Assembly: GCF_902635505.1 (NCBI RefSeq)
Contig: NC_045428.1
Location: 435,341,106-435,405,105 of the forward strand
DNA length: 64,000 bases
Reading direction: 5' to 3'
Origin: Sarcophilus harrisii
Taxonomy: Eukaryota > Chordata > Mammalia > Dasyuromorphia > Dasyuridae
Shown piece by piece: positions 10,536 through 21,604 of this stretch; positions within the stretch are counted from its first letter, which is position 1; the number at the start of each line of letters is the position of its first letter. The notes under the pieces were generated by a model that was given only the letters and a program-made list of their open reading frames with translations, was not told the origin of the DNA and searched no databases. The translations under genes and the position numbers were made by a program.

Positions 10536-11720
10536 ATGGAACATAGGAAAGATAAATTTGCGACATGGGATACTCCTGGAGATAGGGCTATTGGGGTCTT
10601 TATAGGAAGCAAAGTTGGGGTAAAGGAGCAAAGTATAAAACAGTGAGTGTCTTGGGGGAAGTGGTCAGAACCAGAATGGCCAGCCTCAAAACTGTCTCCA
10701 AAAGTGCTTCAAAAACAAACAAGCTCATTTCACGATTTTGCCTCGAGCAGCCCCTCCTTACTAAGTGCTTCCCTCTCATGAATCCACCTTTGGACAGGCA
10801 CAGTTTTATTACACATGAATGTTGAACCTCTGTTTAAAATACCGAGAATTCCCTACTCTGCTCTCCTCAATAATGCAACAGAAAGACAAGGTTATTTGAC
10901 TTTTGTTCCTGCTTTTTTCTTGGAGAGTTGTATGCATTTTTGCACTCTGAAAATTTTTTCTGGGATTCATTGGAGAACAGATTTGCAGTGGGGGAGAAGG
11001 TGGCTGTAACAACTGTGGAGGCAGTCATTCATCAGATCTCTGAATCTAATCTGAAAAACCATCTGCCTCAAACTTCCACTAGCAAGGAGCCTTTTGTGTA
11101 AAGAATTCACCTTCACGAGGAGCTCCTCCTCCTCCCCACTAGAGAAGAGAAGCAAACCATATGGTGACATGGCGGGAGCCATCAACTTACTCTGGGGAAA
11201 AACACGACGTTGAATGATGTGGCAATGAGTAGGATGAGTTTGTGTTCATAATTATCAAGGCTCCCTCTCTCTTCCTCCTAGTTTTGTATTCTGAGACTGT
11301 TCCCCATGAACATTTTTACTATGCTCCTGTTGCTTCCCTTGGCTTGTGCTTTTGGCTGCTTAACTTATCAATGCCAGACCAACCACCTAAATTTATGTGC
11401 GTTGCTGGTGGGTAGTTTTGTTGGAGTGAATATAAATAAGGTGCTACTGACTAATGTGACTAAGAAAAATCCTAAGACTCTGAGTGACTTCATCATCCTA
11501 TGAAACTACAGTTTACCAGTTTGTGTGATGGTGCTTTGGTTCACTTTGTGCACAAGAATTAGTGATGATAACAGGAAATATGAGTAACATTCTCTTTAAT
11601 TTAATCACACATCTAATTTTAAAGAGGAAGTACTTTTGACAAGGCCTTCATTTTCTACCACTCAGACTAGTTCAAAACTAATATCAGTAAGATATTTATT
11701 TCTCTGAGAAAATATTCTAT
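10536..11720. other. Unresolved, mostly unique sequence
   Basis: No repeat recognised. Several overlapping short open frames occur on both strands (10,640-11,500), including one at 11306-11503 with a hydrophobic start, but none shows a known domain. The stretch at 11,130-11,220 carries a few CpGs. Confidence 0.4.
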
Positions 11721-11724
11721 TGAT

Positions 11725-12013
11725 CTTGCTTTTTTGGTTTTTTCTTTTGACTTATTAAGACATTCTTCACAAGTTTTTCTTAATTAAAACTTCTTTGGAA
11801 CAATACCATCATATTTTTCCAACTGGAGAATAGAGTCATCAGATTCTCTCATTCCATGAATTGCTCCACAAATTGCATAAGTTTTAAACTGGCCCTTGAA
11901 TCAGCCACATTCATCTGGGCGGACGTGTGGTCCTTGGCCCTGATGATCCTGTTACTCATAGAGCATTTCCATAGCACAAACAGGTCCATGAACTCTTCAG
12001 CATCATTCTGCAT
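11725..12013 (-). pseudogene. RPS21P: Processed pseudogene of 40S ribosomal protein S21
   Basis: The minus-strand frame from 12013 reads [20 protein letters not shown] and continues [17 protein letters not shown], matching the N-terminal half of eS21 (RPS21: MQNDAGEFVDLYVPRKC..., from memory of the conserved protein). A second frame (about 11,898 down to 11784) continues as [12 protein letters not shown], then ESDDSILQL and IVPKKF before a TAA. The coding span is 230 nt against 252 nt for the 83-codon gene. The missing 22 nt or so lie near 11,893-11,903, where the EVDKVTGRFN segment is absent and the frame changes. There are no introns, and an A-rich stretch with an AATAA follows the stop (11,730-11,775), which fits a retrocopy. 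No clear target duplication was found. Many substitutions point to an old, non-functional copy. Confidence 0.85.
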
Positions 12014-12038
12014 ATCAGAAGCTGAAGGACCAAGTGCA
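12002..12038. repeat. Direct repeat, copy 1 (RPS21 start region)
   Basis: 'cattctgcatatcagaagct' and the bases after it (to 'tgcag') recur at 12,504-12,540 with about three differences. In complement it covers the RPS21 start codon region and its 5' leader. Confidence 0.8.
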
Positions 12039-12289
12039 GGCAGAAGAGCCAAAGTGATTATGCATATTGAATTTGAAACCTGTGGGCATATGTAGATTCT
12101 TAAAATTTATTTTCTACCTGAAGTCATTTTTTTTCAAAGTAGCAGCAACTAAGCAAGTATCCATTTAATTGGTTTTAGGTGACATCCACCATTTTCTGTC
12201 CTGGATTGATTATTCATGGATTTAAATGAGATTTGATGCTCATGCTACTTTCAACTAGGATCCTATTCGCATGGAGGTACATCTAGAAC

Positions 12290-12460
12290 TGATTTCAGAG
12301 GCTATCTCACCCAATCTCACCCAGATAACGAAACTAAGAGGGGCAATGGGAGATTAAGTAAGTGCCTTGCCAAGGTTACACAAAATAATGAACAGTATTT
12401 GAGCACAGATTCCTTGACTCCAAAATCAATGCCTTTTACTACTGTATCTCCAATTAATTC
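12290..12460 (-). repeat. MIR-type SINE, old
   Basis: 'cccagataacgaaactaaga', 'taagtaagtgccttgccaag' and 'ttgactccaaaatcaatgcc' follow the minus-strand MIR order. Confidence 0.55.
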
Positions 12461-12503
12461 AGTGCTTTTGAGAAAAGAATGGTTATTCAATTTTTATCCT
12501 AAC

Positions 12504-12540
12504 ATTCTGCATGTCAGAAGCTGAAGGACCAATTGTAGAT
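12504..12540. repeat. Direct repeat, copy 2
   Basis: Second copy of the roughly 36-bp segment at 12,002-12,038, about 500 bp away. The RPS21 similarity stops after the start codon region. Confidence 0.8.
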
Positions 12541-12589
12541 GAATGGGATCCAAGATGCAACCAATGAGGAAAGCTAGAGGCTGATGAAC

Positions 12590-13965
12590 TCAGCAATGGA
12601 ACTCAATTTAGTGGGAGATAATTCCAGCAAAAGATCCAACATCTATATTACCCCTGCTGGTTGGAGGATAGCTCCACCCAGCCCAGCAAAGGCCCAAATA
12701 TTCTGAAGGTGGAGGAAGGCAGGGATAGGAATCACAATCTCAGACAAAGCAAAAGCAAAAATTAATCTAATTAAAAGAGATAAGTAGGGAAGCTACATCT
12801 TGCTAAAAGAAACCATGGACAATGAAGTAATATCAATACTAAACATATATGTACCAAATGGCAGAGCAACCAAATTCTTAAAGAAAAAATTAAACGAATT
12901 ACAGGAAGAAATAATAAAACTATACTTGCGGTGGACCTCAATTTTCATCTCTCAGGACTAGATAAATGTAACTATAAATAAAAAGAAGTCAAGAAACTGA
13001 ATAAAATCTTAGAAAATTTAGATATGATAGCCTCTGGAGAAAACTGAATAGAATAGAAAGGAATATACCAATTCTCACCTTCACAAAAACTAACCATATA
13101 TCAGGAATAACAACCAAGTGAAAAAAGGTAAAATTATTATTATTATTATTAAACACACACCCTTTTTAGACTATAATGCAATAAAAATTACATTTGATAG
13201 GACATGGAAATATTGATTAAAAAGTCATTGCAAAAAAGAACAAATTAAATAAATAATCAATAAAGAGAATAACAATGAGATAACATCCCAAAATTTGTGG
13301 GATTCAAACCAAAGCAGTAATTAGGAGAAATGTTTTTCTTTCTAAATATGTATATCAATAAAAGATAGAAAAGATTCACATCAATGAATTGGGTATGCCA
13401 CTGGAAAAAAAAAAAAAACTAGAAAAAGCTAAATTCAACCCCCCCCAAGTTAAATACCAAAATAGAAATCTTGAAAATGAAAGAAAAGCTCTATAAAATA
13501 GAAAGTTAAAAAAAAAATTGAACTAATAGATAAAACTAAGAGTTGGCTTTATGGGAAAAAAACAAGAAAATAGATAAAATCTTGATTAATTCAATATAAA
13601 AAATAAAAAATCCAAATTGCTAGTATTTAGTAATGAAAAGGATGAAGGGACCACCAATGAAGATGAAACTAAAGCAACTATTAGGAGATAGTTTGCCCAA
13701 TTATATGCCAGTAAAACTGACAATTCAAGTGAAATGGCTAAATATTTACAAAAAATAAACTGCCTTATATTAACAAAAGAAAAAATAAAATACTTAACCC
13801 CATTTTAGAAAAAAGAAATTGAACCACTATAATTGAACTCCCCAAGAAAAAAATTTCCACAACTAGATGGATTCACAAATGACTTCTACCAAACATTTAA
13901 AGAACAATTAATACCATTACAGAAAATTATGTGTCTTCCTGATAAAGATTTGTTTTTCATCATTT
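12590..13965 (+). mobile_element. L1 ORF2 5'-half remnant
   Basis: Translations in several frames match the ORF2 of the young L1: 'ttaatctaattaaaagagat' (LIKRDK), 'taaacatatatgtaccaaat' (NIYAP-like), 'gaattacaggaagaaataat' (ELQEEI), 'gttggctttatgggaaaaaa' (SWFYEK) and 'aagaaaaaaatttccacaac' before GFTxDFYQ-like codons. It therefore spans the endonuclease to the start of the RT domain and ends at about 13,965. It carries many frameshifts, internal poly-A runs and a (TTA)n at 13,131-13,150. It is an old copy without a 3' end. Confidence 0.75.
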
Positions 13966-14065
13966 GAATTATATAAGATGCCTCAAAAGATTTCCAAAGT
14001 TAAGAAATTTAGATACAATAAGATAATTGAGATTATATATGTATATATACATACATGTATGTGTT

Positions 14066-14104
<39 letters not shown>

Positions 14105-14444
14105 CCTCTAGCCTGAGAATAACAAGTCTAAAATGTAAAGGCCAAAGGAAAAAACAAGCGCAAATCTACTTCATTATGGCCACTTTGGACATTCATTAAC
14201 ACATATCTCATTCAGTGTTTGGTTTTCTCCTGCCAACCAATCTAGGCTGGGGATAGCAAATAATCTAATTAGAGAGTGAGATTTAGGTTTTAAGCAGCAA
14301 CCAGCCCTAATTGGGGAGAGTCCCATAATGAGCATGAAGACAGATTCAAATTATTTTTGCTCATCATTTTCTCCCCATTCTTTTGGAAGCCAACAATATT
14401 ATATCAGCATTAGTTTTAAGTAAATGAAGGCAGCAACCTAAGCT
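13966..14444. other. Unresolved sequence with (TG)n
   Basis: (TG)17 at 14069-14102 preceded by a TA/CATG-type tract (14,034-14,062). Nothing else recognised. Confidence 0.5.
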
Positions 14445-14665
14445 GAGTTTCTTAATGAGGGATCCATTTACCTATTAAGCAATTCATAGATAGATTTCAG
14501 GGGGGTTATGAACTTGGATAGGAAAAAAAATATAAAATCTTAATTTTCACTAACCTCTAACTGAATTTAGCATTTCCTCCAATTATAGATACAAGGAACA
14601 AAACATTATTTTGAAATAGGGTTTCTAGGCTTTATCAAATTAACAAAGAGATCAATGATCCACAC
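14445..14665 (-). mobile_element. hAT-like DNA transposon fragment
   Basis: 'gggatccatttacctattaa', 'gatttcaggggggttatgaa', 'cttggataggaaaaaaaata', 'cactaacctctaactgaatt' and 'tagcatttcctccaattata' form the 3' part of the same family as at 2.2 kb, in complement. The outer end is at about 14,450 ('gagtttcttaatgaggg'). Confidence 0.55.
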
Positions 14666-14689
14666 AGAAAGATATGAATACCTGATTTG

Positions 14690-14880
14690 AGGATTTATTA
14701 CCTTGGGCAAATGACTTCCTTGCTTTTCTAGCTGTTTGCTCTAAGGAAGACATCACAAAGAGCAAGAGATATCATGGCAAAGTCATAATTTCTCTGGTTC
14801 TTAATTTCCCCATCTGTAAAACGAGAAGGTTGGGCAAAGAGATCTAAGATATTTATCAGTGCTAAAGACTGGGTAACTCT
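14690..14880 (+). repeat. MIR-type SINE, old
   Basis: 'ccttgggcaaatgacttcct' and 'taatttccccatctgtaaaa' are the plus-strand MIR core, with about 70 bases between them. Confidence 0.5.
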
Positions 14881-15003
14881 ATTCTTAAATGATTTTTTTT
14901 TTTTTTACGAATTTAAAAAATCAACTAAGCCAATTGATGTTATTTAATCCATTTTTTATTTGATATTTCTGGGTAGCTTTTTATTTATAAGAAGACTGGA
15001 GAG

Positions 15004-15029
15004 GTGTGTGTGTGTGTGTGTGTGTGTGT
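15004..15029. repeat. (GT)13 microsatellite
   Basis: Uninterrupted dinucleotide run. Confidence 0.95.
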
Positions 15030-15044
15030 ACTTATTGTATACAT

Positions 15045-15215
15045 TTTCTCATTTGAGCCTCACAATAAATATGTGAGGTTGTTACTATAGACATTACTAT
15101 TCCCATTTTACAGATGAGGAAAGTAACGCTTAAAGTAGGTGAGTGACTTTTCCAAAGTCACGTAGTTGACTCCATATCCAATGCCCTTTCTCCAGTACCA
15201 GACTTCCTCTTGTAT
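15045..15215 (-). repeat. MIR-type SINE
   Basis: 'tctcatttgagcctcacaat', 'cattttacagatgaggaaag' and 'tccaaagtcacgtagttgac' follow MIR in complement. Confidence 0.75.
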
Positions 15216-15379
15216 AGTCACATAATCTTCATACATTTTTTTAAAAAAACTTTCTTAGCTATAAAAAGAAAATACTGTAAATTCTTGCAGATTGAAATTA
15301 TAAATTATATAAGTATCAATGACACTGTTAATTTTCTCTGAGAGGTAATGGAAACAAGTATTTGTCTTTTAAATAATAA

Positions 15380-15620
15380 TAATAACAGCAAAAATAACAA
15401 CAACAGCTAAAACTGATATTGCACTTTATGGCTTACAAGTGATTTACATTTAGTATCTCCTTTGATCTTAAGACTATCCTGGGAGGTGGATGCTATTATC
15501 CACCCTTATTTTATAGATGAGGAGACCAAGTCTGAGACTTACTCAGAATCACAAAACTAGTAGGTGTTTGAGGCAGGATTCAAAGTCACATATTGATTTC
15601 AAGTCTAGCCTTCTATCTAC
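15380..15620 (-). repeat. MIR-type SINE
   Basis: 'gcactttatggcttacaagt', 'atctcctttgatcttaagac', 'ttttatagatgaggagacca' and 'tcagaatcacaaaactagta' follow MIR in complement. Confidence 0.75.
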
Positions 15621-15779
15621 TAATCTAGCTCTAATCTGTCTCCTGACTTCTAATCTCACATCACTGAGTACCATTTGAACATCTCAAACCAGATATCCAT
15701 GATTATCTCAAACTCAGCATGACCCAAAGAGCTCTCATTAGCTTTCCCCCCAAACCTTTGCCTCTTCCCATTATCCACT

Positions 15780-16095
15780 GTATCTGCTATATGTATCCAA
15801 TGGGGTGGCTGGGTAGCACATGGGCAAACTGGGTGGCCCAATGGAAAGAACCTTAGACTTGGAGTCAGGAAGACCCAAATTTGGTCTCAGACACTTAGCT
15901 GTGTAACTTCAGGGAAGCACTTAATAATTACGATAAGGATCTCGTGATTTCTATCTGCCTCAATTTCCTCATCTGTAAATGAGGATAATAAGAGCACCTC
16001 TCTCCCAAGGTTCTTGTCAGAATCAAATGAGATAATATTTTTAAAGTACATTTCATAGTGTTTGGCACCTAGCAGGGGCTTAATTATTTTATAAT
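15780..16095 (+). repeat. CORE-SINE/MIR copy
   Basis: 'tggcccaatggaaagaacct' (A box region), 'cttggagtcaggaagaccca', 'aatttcctcatctgtaaatg', 'gaatcaaatgagataatatt' and 'tttggcacctagcaggggct' run in order from the tRNA-like head to the L2-like tail, in sense. Confidence 0.8.
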
Positions 16096-16099
16096 AAAA

Positions 16100-16765
16100 T
16101 AAATAAAATTTAATAATAATATTCGTAACATTGACAACATGCCTATATTTTCTTGTTTATTTATAAAATGAATGAACTGTTTGACCTTGTTCAAACAAAA
16201 GGAAGCCAGTGTCTAAACCATCATCATATGATTTAATAGAGATAGTGGCATGTGACTGTACTATTTCAGAATGACTGCACACCATCAGCCAGCACCTTGT
16301 GTCATCAGCTGTCATTCACTGAGGAATCAATTGCTCACTAACACTGGCTGTGCCCAGGATACTTTAAGGACAGCTCCACTTAAATGCCAGTTAAGGGAGG
16401 ATGCTTTTTGCTGGGTGGGGGCCAATAGACTGGAGATTTTTATTCAGCTCCCAGGAAAAATGATAAAAATGTTGAGGGCACACTCAGCCTGAATCACACA
16501 GCACAAAAGAAGGTGGAGATCTGGTGTTTGAGGTAACCTGGGCTTTCAATCAGTCTGAAATCTCCAACTTCTACTCTACTATTTCAGTTCTTCCCCTTGA
16601 ATGGGTAAAGCTGCTGCTTATCTTTTACCCTTATGTTCCTGACAAGTCCACGAGGAACAATGGGCACTCCCATGACATGCTTTAAGATGATTTAAAAATA
16701 AACTCCAAGTAGGATTTCAAGATTTGGCTTGAAATAGCTATTGGTTCACAATATCTTAGATTATC
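16100..16765. other. Unresolved sequence
   Basis: No gene or named repeat recognised. The open frame at 16271-16492 has no domain. Confidence 0.4.
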
Positions 16766-16955
16766 AAATCAAGGAATCATAGAATTAGAGTGGAAAGGAT
16801 CTTAAAGCCATCCCTTCGTTTTATTTATTTTTATTTTCCCCTTATTTTAAAGACAAGCAACAGAGGCCGTAAATATCAAATGATTTGCCCATAGCCACTA
16901 TCTGTCTGAGAATTGTAACCCAGGTCCAAGCCCAATATTCTATCCACTACTCTTG
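16766..16955 (-). repeat. MIR-related SINE fragment
   Basis: 'atcatagaattagagtggaa', 'aaaggatcttaaagccatcc' and 'tatcaaatgatttgcccata' match the same arrangement as at 0.7 and 55.9 kb. Confidence 0.55.
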
Positions 16956-16959
16956 TGAG

Positions 16960-17845
16960 GAACGAGGGGGCTCAGGGTGGGTCTCTGGGAGAAAGGGGAA
17001 TGTTCTCACAGAGGCCAACACACAGGGACTTGTGCAGCCCCCATGGATGGGAACCTTGGCCCCCCAGTGGCACAAGAGCTGCCTTCTCAGAACAATAGAG
17101 CTCTGATTTTAGCATTGGTATATTTTTGCTTTTAAAAAAACACACACAGAGAGTCAGGTTCATTTTTGTTTTCTATCAGAGCCTGCTTGATGCATCCAAA
17201 TGGAACTCAGGGAATTTTTAGAGCAGAGAATGCAATGAAGAGTCTGGCTCTCCAATCTGTCCATCTGGTTAGAGATGCTTAGAATCCATCCAGTGCTCAA
17301 CAAATGGAGAGAGAGAACTTAGGGCATTTTTATAGGGGAGAACTTGATGTACCCTAGAACTTAGGATGGAATCTGACCTTCTAGGTTAGTTGGTCTGGCA
17401 ATGTGAAATGTTTTGCTTCCTAATCAGAAGAGGCAAACGTATTCTTCCTATTTTTTCTTCAAAAAACTTTGTTTTTCAGAGAATTTAAAGCCATATAAGG
17501 CCCAAGTCATTATGCACTAAGGTCATTAGAAAGCCACTTGAGGAGAATGCTTATTAATTTGTACTGTAGCTAGGGTCTAACAGCTGCAATTCAGCAATAT
17601 TATTCTCTTAGGACATAAGACCATATCCACGTTTCTCAAGCCAATATAACATTGATTAGGAATATTTTTTTCAGTTTCATTCTGGAAGAAAGGAAAAGAA
17701 ACCAAATCTAAAATATCTAAATACTTCCCCAGTGCCTCTGCTCTCTAGTCCTCTTGTCTTTACTTGTGCTGCTTAGAATGGATTAACTGAGTTCAGTACA
17801 AATTTATACTAGTTAATATTACCTGGGATCTCATCAATACACAGT
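16960..17845. other. Unresolved sequence
   Basis: Mostly unique. Overlapping open frames at 16,885-17,163 on both strands have no recognisable domain. Confidence 0.4.
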
Positions 17846-17849
17846 AATT

Positions 17850-18910
17850 TATCTCTAACTGGATTCTATAAGCATTAATTAAGTGCTTAGTATATGCAAG
17901 GCAGAATGCTCAGATCTGGGCATACAGAGACAAAAGTCAAACTGTTTAAATCCTCAAAGAGCTACCTTTTGGAAATAGAAAAGTATATACAATGTAAATA
18001 TAAAATAATTTCAAGATGGTTTTTGTTGTTCAGTTGTGTCCTACTCTTAGTGAGCCCACTTGGAGTTTTCTTGGCAAAGATATTGAAGTAATTTGCCATT
18101 TCCTTCTCCAGCTCATTTCACAGATGAGAAAAACTGAGACAAACAGGTCTCTCAGGATCCCATAGCTAGTAAATATCTGAAGCCAGATTTGAACTCAAGA
18201 AGTTGAGGCTTTCTGACTTCAGGCCTGGTACCACCTGGCTGCCTATTTCAAAATTGGAGAAAGGGCTAAATGTGTGGGATCACTAAAGGGCTTGCAGCTC
18301 CCTGAACTGCGCACTTTGGAAGGAACTTGAGATCCTACAAGGTGAATGGAAAAAAAAAGTACATTGCAGGAATGGGAGCCACCTGGGCAAAGTATGAAGG
18401 TAGCAGATGGAGTGTTATATATGGAGAACTAGCAGGCTAATTTGAATGGAAGGGAAGAGGACATGAGGGAGAGTATTAGTAATGTTGTCTCAAACTATAT
18501 TTCACTACTTCCAGCTGACTTTTCAACTTGGACTATCTTAAACTGTTGCAGAGAACTATCCATAGTTCAATATGAACTAGTTATGAAGGCATAAGCATTA
18601 GATGGAAGCAGAAACATCAGAATACACAAAGAGGAATAATATGAAACAAGATTGAGAGAATTAAGTGGGAGACATTGTGTGTGGGGGGCTTTAAATTTCA
18701 TTTTATCCTAGAGGTAACAGGGAGCCTTGCTAGATTTTTTTTTTAATAAGGTAGTGATATAATCGGAGCTATATTTTAGAAATTTCAATTTGTCAGCATT
18801 ATAGTGGATTAATGTAAAGAGCAAGGACTAGAGGCAATGAAGTCAATTAAGTGACTATTGCCATAGTCCAGTGAAGGGATGAGGGAGCCTGAAATAGGTT
18901 ATGTGAGTAT
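17850..18910 (-). repeat. L2 3' region, split by a SINE
   Basis: The left part (17,850-18,021) reads 'agcattaattaagtgcttag', 'tatatgcaaggcagaatgct' and 'cctcaaagagctacc'. The right part (18,246-18,910) includes 'ggaatgggagccacctgggc', 'cctagaggtaacagggagcc', 'aaggtagtgatataatcgga' and 'ctattgccatagtccagtga'. Both are the complement of L2. A CORE-SINE lies between them, so the SINE came later. Confidence 0.75.
18022..18245 (-). repeat. CORE-SINE (MAR1/MON type)
   Basis: 'ttgttcagttgtgtcctact', 'gagttttcttggcaaagata', 'catttccttctccagctcat', 'cagatgagaaaaactgagac' and 'agatttgaactcaagaagtt', ending at 'cacctggctgcc'. It is inserted in L2. Confidence 0.9.
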
Positions 18911-19004
18911 AGACAAGTGAATTGTTGAAACTCTCCCAATGTCAGCAATGGCACTTCCAGATTCCCTGTATTTTCCATCCCCTCTCTCATCAAGTATAAA
19001 GATA

Positions 19005-19230
19005 GGCAGCTAAAGATAGGTGGAACATTAGATAGAGTGCTGGGTCTGGAGTCAGGAAGATCTGAGTTCAAATCCAGCCTCAGACTTCCTACCTGTGTGG
19101 CTCTGGACAAGTCACTTACCTTTGTTCTTCATCCATAAAATGAGCTAGAGAAAGAAATGGCAAAGCCCTCCAGTATCTTTGCCAAAAAAATACTAAATGA
19201 AGCATCAGAAATGACTAAACAACCACAAAG
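19005..19230 (+). repeat. CORE-SINE (MAR1/MON type), nearly full
   Basis: It starts 'aggcagctaaagataggtgg', with 'gatagagtgctgggtctgga', the B box 'gttcaaatcc', 'caagtcacttacctttgttc', 'gagaaagaaatggcaaagcc' and 'ctccagtatctttgccaaaa', and ends 'atgactaaacaaccac'. It is in sense. Confidence 0.9.
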
Positions 19231-19435
19231 ATTAAGGCCATCAATTGGAAACTTCCTTTTCTTAAGGAAGTTATTCCTGGTCATTCTTAAACCTTTCTGT
19301 ATTGCCACATATTCTCTCCTCCTTTTCTCCATTTTCAAAAGATATCAACTCTCCTTCTTGCCAAGGATAACCCCTTCATTTATGTATTGATCCCATCCCT
19401 TCATGTTTCCTTTGAAGCCTTGTTCCATTTAATTA

Positions 19436-19700
19436 TTCTCTCTGTCTCTGTCTTTGTCTCTGTCTGTCTCTCTCTGTTTTTCTCTTTCTCTGTCTTTCTA
19501 TCTCCTCCCTCCCCCCCGCACTCCCCCCTCATCTCTCTCTGTTTCTCTTGGTCTGTCTGTCTGTCTTTGTCTCTCTCTGTCTCTTGATCTGTTTCTGTCT
19601 CTGTCTCTGTGTATCTCTGTCTTGCTCTTTCTGTGTCTTTCTGTCTCATCTCTGTATCTCTGTCTCTGTCTCTCTCTGTCTCAGTCTGTTGTTCTGTCTC
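19436..19700. repeat. (TCTG/TC)n pyrimidine-rich tract
   Basis: Imperfect TCTG, TCTC and TGTC units. The long open frames on both strands here are repeat artefacts. Confidence 0.9.
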
Positions 19701-19844
19701 TCTCTATGTGTATTTTCCCCCCTTTTCCTCTTTATCCTTTTGTTGTTTACCCATCCTTCAGAAAACAAAGAAAAAGCCCTTCCCTGAATTCTGTCACTCC
19801 ATCAAATTATCACCCTAGATTTCTTCATTTCTAAACCCCAGAAC

Positions 19845-19987
19845 AAAGGTTCTTAACCTCTTTTGTTTGTCAGGGATCACTTTCAAAATCTTGGGAAGTG
19901 TATGAGCCCCTTTTCAGAATGTTTCAAAATGCATAAAATACATAGGATTACAAAGGGAACCAATTATGTTGCCTTGGAGATATCAAA

Positions 19988-20058
<71 letters not shown>

Positions 20059-20085
20059 TAAGTTGATGTAACCTAGGTAAAGAAT
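19845..20085 (+). mobile_element. hAT-like DNA transposon with internal microsatellite
   Basis: It starts 'aaaggttcttaacctctttt', with 'tatgagccccttttcagaat', 'aaatgcataaaatacatagg' and 'attacaaagggaaccaatta', and ends with the inverted terminal block 'taacctaggtaaagaatt'. (TA)n(TG)n at 19,987-20,054 replaces its middle. An L1 tail is inserted at its right end. Confidence 0.65.
19987..20054. repeat. (TA)n(TG)n microsatellite
   Basis: About 12 TA units followed by about 21 TG units. Confidence 0.95.
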
Positions 20086-20096
20086 TTTCATTTTAA

Positions 20097-20567
20097 GCAA
20101 GCAGAACCAAGAGAACATTGTACACAGTAGCAAGAAGGTTATGCAATGATCAGCTGTGATGGGCTTGGCTTTTCTCAACAATGCAGTGATTCAAGGCAAT
20201 TCCAATAGTTTTGGTATGGAAAATGTCATCCACATCCAGAGAATGAACTACAGAGAATAAAGATGTATTGAAGCATAGTTTTTTCATCTTTTTTTTTGTT
20301 TGTTTGTTAGGTTTTTTCCTTTCTCATGGTTTTTTCCCTTTTGGTTTGATTTTTTTTTGGCACAACATGACAAATATGAATATATGTTTAAAAAATTGTA
20401 CATATTTAACATTCATCAGACTACTTGCCATCTTGGGGAGGGGGGGAGGTAAGGAAAGAAGGAGAAAAATTTGGAACACAAAGTCTTACAAAATGAATGT
20501 TGAAAACTATCTTTACACGTATTTGGAAAAACAAAATATTGAAAAGGTAAAAAAAAAAAAAAAAAAA
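20097..20567 (+). mobile_element. L1 3' end with target duplication
   Basis: It starts within the last ORF2 codons ('gcagaaccaagagaacattg') and goes through the stop region and 3' UTR ('gcacaacatgacaaatatga', 'catcttggggagggggggag', 'acaaaatgaatgttgaaaac') to an A20 tail. The flanks 'agaattttcattttaa' (20,081-20,096) and 'agaatttccactttaa' (about 20,568-20,584) form a diverged target duplication. Confidence 0.85.
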
Positions 20568-20689
20568 AGAATTTCCACTTTAAAAAGAGTGGTTCCCCCC
20601 TCCCTAGCTCTCCTTCTTGACTACCCATTCTTCAGTTCCTTATAATATGGCTCTCAGCTCCACCATTTTACTGAAACTTCTCTCTCTAC

Positions 20690-21600
20690 TGTCAGCTATG
20701 ATTTTTCAACTGTTAAATCTAAAGAGGCCAAGGCATACTGTGGCTCAGTCTTCCTCATCTGTAGAATGGAAATAATAATAATAACATTTATCTACAGGAT
20801 TTCTGAAATGGATAAAAGGAGATATATTTTTAAATTTTTATTGAAGCTTTTTATTTTCAAAACATATGCAAGGATAATTTACCATTGACCCTTGCAAAAC
20901 CTTGGATTCCAATTTACCCCCACTTCCTCCTATCCCCTCCCCTAGATGGCAAGTAATCCAATATATGTTAAACATGGTAAAATATATGCAAATCCAATAT
21001 AGGTATACATATTTATACAATTATCTTGCTGCACAAGAAAAATCAGATCAAAAAAATATGAGAAAAAAATAAAATTCAAGCAAACAATAAAAGAAGTGAA
21101 AATGCAACGTTGTAATCCACACTCAGTTCCCAAAGACCTCTCTGTGGGTACAGATGGCTCTCATCATCATGAGATCATTGAAACTGGCCTGCATCACCTC
21201 ACTGTTGAAAAGAGCCATGACCATCAGAAATGATCATCACATAGTCTTCTTGTTGCTGTGTATAATGATCTCCTGGTTCTACTCATTTCACTCAGCATCA
21301 GTTCATGTAAGTCTCTCCAGGCCTTTCTGAAATCCTCCTGCTGATTGTTTCTTATACAACAATAATATTCCATAACATTCATAGACCATAACTTATTCAG
21401 CGATTCTCCAACTGATGGGTATCCACTCAGTTTCCAGTTTCTTGCCACTACAAAAAGGGCTGCCACAGCCCTTTTTTTTTTTTTTTTTTTTTTTTGCACA
21501 TGCGGGTCCTTTTCCCAAAGGATATATTTATAAAAAGCATTTTGCAAATGTTCAAGCACTATATAATGGCTAGCTATTATTGAGTCTACAAACAATGCCA
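20690..21600 (+). repeat. MIR-type SINE split by an L1
   Basis: The left part (20,690-20,825) has 'tggctcagtcttcctcatct' and 'gtagaatggaaataataata'. The right part (21,516-21,600) has 'agcattttgcaaatgttcaa' and 'gcactatataatggctagct'. Together they make one plus-strand MIR in order, with a minus-strand L1 between them. Confidence 0.7.
20826..21515 (-). mobile_element. L1 3' end with ORF2 C-terminal codons
   Basis: The complement has an open frame ending at 21224 that reads [20 protein letters not shown], then MEYYCCIRNNQQEDFRKAWR and [20 protein letters not shown]. This is nearly the same as the young L1's ORF2 C-terminus at 57.4 kb. The 3' UTR runs down to 20,826. A T24 tract (21,472-21,495) lies inside the ORF2 part and replaces a few codons, so it grew there. 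The flanks 'aggagatatattt' and 'aaggatatattta' are a diverged target duplication in the MIR. Confidence 0.85.
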
Positions 21601-21604
21601 CCCA

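Noticed and set aside
19401-19834. Long serine/leucine-rich and RE-rich open frames on both strands
   Set aside because: They lie wholly in the TCTG/TC microsatellite; their composition is that of the repeat.
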